This document shows, piece by piece, positions 22,917 to 24,138 of a stretch of DNA of 24,138 nucleotides; positions within the stretch are counted from its first letter, which is position 1, and each line of letters starts with the position of its first letter. Source of the DNA: CAZUZD01 sp964624465 (lineage in GTDB: Bacteria > Planctomycetota > Planctomycetia > Isosphaerales > Isosphaeraceae); NCBI GenBank assembly GCA_964624465.1, contig CAZUZD010000060.1, forward strand, positions 1-24,138, read 5' to 3'. Position numbers and translations under genes: made by a program. Below the pieces are notes generated by a model. That model was not told the origin of the DNA and ran no database searches. It saw only the letters and a list, made by a program, of their open reading frames with translations.

Positions 22917-24138
22917 ATGCGCATCGACGAAGAACTCCGCCTCCAGCAGGCCCGGCTCAGCTCGCGCCGCCAGTTCCTGCGGCAGTCGCAGGCGGGCCTG
23001 GGGGCGATCGCGCTGGCCGGGCTGATGGGCCAGCCGCTCACGGCCCGCGCCGCCGACGGCCCGTCCGACAACCCGCTGGCGCCGCGGCCGCCGCACTTCG
23101 CGCCCCGGGCCAAGCACGTCATCTACCTGCACATGTCGGGCGCCCCGCCGCAGCAGGAGCTGTTCGACTACAAGCCGAAGCTCAACGAGCTGCACCTCCA
23201 GCCGTGCCCCGACGAGCTGCTCAAGAACCAGCGGTTCGCCTTCATCAAGGGTCATCCCAAGATGCTGGGCACGCCGTACAAGTTCCGGCAGCACGGCCAG
23301 TCGGGCCAGTGGATCAGCGAGCTGTTGCCCGAGGTCAGCTCGGTCGCCGATGACCTGGCCGTCATCCGCTCGATGAACACGGACCAGTTCAACCACGCCC
23401 CGGCCGAACTGTTCCTGTTCACCGGCTCGCCCCGCAACGGCGGCGCGGCGATGGGCTCGTGGATCACGTATGGCCTGGGCTCCGAGAACTCGGACCTGCC
23501 CGGATTCGTCGTCCTGATCAGCGGCGGCACCGATCCGACCGGCGGCAAGGCGCTCTGGAGCACCGGGTTCCTGCCCAGCGTCTACCAGGGCGTGCAGTGC
23601 CGCACCGTCGGCGACCCGATCCTCTACGTCAGCGACCCCAAGGGGATGAACCGCGACGACCGCCGCCGCACGCTGGACGCACTGAAGGCCCTCAACGAGG
23701 CCGAGCTGGCCCAGTTCGGCGACCCCGAGACGATCACCCGCATCAGCCAGTACGAGCTGGCCTACCGGATGCAGCTCTCGGTGCCCGACGTCATGGACAT
23801 CGGCCGCGAGCCCGAAGACGTGCGCGCCGAGTATGGCGCCCAGCCGGGCAAGGGCCTGTTCGCCAACAACTGCCTGCTGGCCCGCCGCCTGGTCGAGCGC
23901 GGGGTGCGGTTCGTGCAGCTCTTCGACTGGGGCTGGGACTTCCACGGCACCGGCCCCGGCGACGACATCGTCACCCACCTGCCGCAGAAGACCCGCGAGA
24001 TCGACCGCCCGATCGCCGCCCTGCTCAAGGACCTCAAGCGCCGCGGCCTGCTCGACGAGACACTGGTCATCTGGGGCGGCGAGTTCGGCCGGACCTCGAT
24101 GAACGAGGCCCGCGGCGGCTCGACCTTCCTCGGCCGCG
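22917..24138 (+). CDS. DUF1501 family protein with Tat-type leader (3' end outside the window)
   Basis: The frame runs open to the right edge: 407 complete codons are visible and the C terminus is missing. The leader has SRRQFLRQSQAGLGAIALAGL with R17-R18, a Tat-type signal ending near TARAAD. Family landmarks follow: VIYLHMSGAPPQQELFDYKP, the SMNTDQFNHAPAELFLFTG segment, GSWITYGLGSENSDLPGFVVL, RLVERGVRFVQLFDWGWDFHG and the GGEFGRTS motif (E389 to T393). DUF1501 proteins are distantly related to sulfatase/phosphatase-fold enzymes, but the activity is not established. The start is well supported: it lies seven bases after the stop of the DUF1549/DUF1553 gene, with AAGGGG at 22901-22906 overlapping that gene's last codons, so the two are almost certainly cotranscribed and act together outside the cytosol. 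Confidence 0.93.
   Translation, partial: MRIDEELRLQQARLSSRRQFLRQSQAGLGAIALAGLMGQPLTARAADGPSDNPLAPRPPHFAPRAKHVIYLHMSGAPPQQELFDYKPKLNELHLQPCPDELLKNQRFAFIKGHPKMLGTPYKFRQHGQSGQWISELLPEVSSVADDLAVIRSMNTDQFNHAPAELFLFTGSPRNGGAAMGSWITYGLGSENSDLPGFVVLISGGTDPTGGKALWSTGFLPSVYQGVQCRTVGDPILYVSDPKGMNRDDRRRTLDALKALNEAELAQFGDPETITRISQYELAYRMQLSVPDVMDIGREPEDVRAEYGAQPGKGLFANNCLLARRLVERGVRFVQLFDWGWDFHGTGPGDDIVTHLPQKTREIDRPIAALLKDLKRRGLLDETLVIWGGEFGRTSMNEARGGSTFLGR

Noticed and set aside
19046..23122. Minus-strand open frame of 1358 codons
   Set aside because: It is antisense to the cytochrome/DUF1549/DUF1553 gene. Its translation is low-complexity, rich in Gly/Arg/Val/Asp, with no domain. Such long antisense frames are expected when third positions are nearly all G or C.
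1..24138. CRISPR arrays, insertion sequences, prophage, defence or biosynthetic cluster
   Set aside because: I found no regularly spaced repeats, transposase, integrase, phage structural, nuclease/helicase defence or NRPS/PKS-type genes on either strand. Composition is uniform throughout.

Overview
The window is very GC-rich with almost exclusively G/C third codon positions. Its gene content is characteristic of a planctomycete, most likely an Isosphaeraceae-type member (an inference from gene families, not a placement). The key markers are an adjacent cytochrome/DUF1549/DUF1553 protein and DUF1501 protein, a PVC-type heme CxxCH protein next to a ThuA-like protein, a secreted Gfo/Idh/MocA oxidoreductase with a Tat-type leader, and a stand-alone Ser/Thr-type kinase. 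Because of the high GC, long open frames lie antisense to nearly every gene. I treated these as shadows.

Layout. 36-2844 (+): a secreted HEAT-repeat/cytochrome c protein, then a secreted ThuA-like protein. 2903-3457 (-): YqgE/AlgH family protein. 3458-4014: non-coding, with a clear sigma70-like promoter for the kinase at 4015-4938 (+). 4998-8619 (-): a sialate O-acetylesterase-like SGNH protein with an unusual extra C-terminal region, and upstream of it a secreted protein with an HExxH...E zinc-peptidase signature. 9116-9188 (-): tRNA-Phe(GAA) with a well-formed promoter. 9443-11992 (+): OPT-family transporter carrying two related soluble insertions. 12109-13437 (+): Tat-exported Gfo/Idh/MocA oxidoreductase, closed by a strong hairpin terminator. 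13588-14736 (+): membrane-anchored SGNH hydrolase starting at TTG. 14753-18922 (-): a gene string of three GT4-type glycosyltransferases with a small coiled-coil protein between the second and third. 19397 to the right edge (+): the cytochrome/DUF1549/DUF1553 protein and the DUF1501 protein, which runs off the window.

How the genes fit together. Most secreted proteins here belong to planctomycete families usually associated with breakdown of complex, often substituted or acetylated, polysaccharides: heme CxxCH plus ThuA, sialate O-acetylesterase, Gfo/Idh/MocA, and DUF1549/1553 plus DUF1501. The OPT transporter would import peptides or metal chelates. The glycosyltransferase string points to synthesis of a surface glycan or glycoconjugate, and the neighbouring membrane-anchored SGNH protein could modify such a glycan, although it is transcribed convergently and lies behind its own terminator. 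No phage, insertion sequence, CRISPR, toxin-antitoxin or recognised defence system is visible. The best candidates for novelty are modest: the duplicated loop domain in the OPT transporter, the altered catalytic loop of the kinase, the two-part acetylesterase, and the coiled-coil protein in the glycosyltransferase operon.
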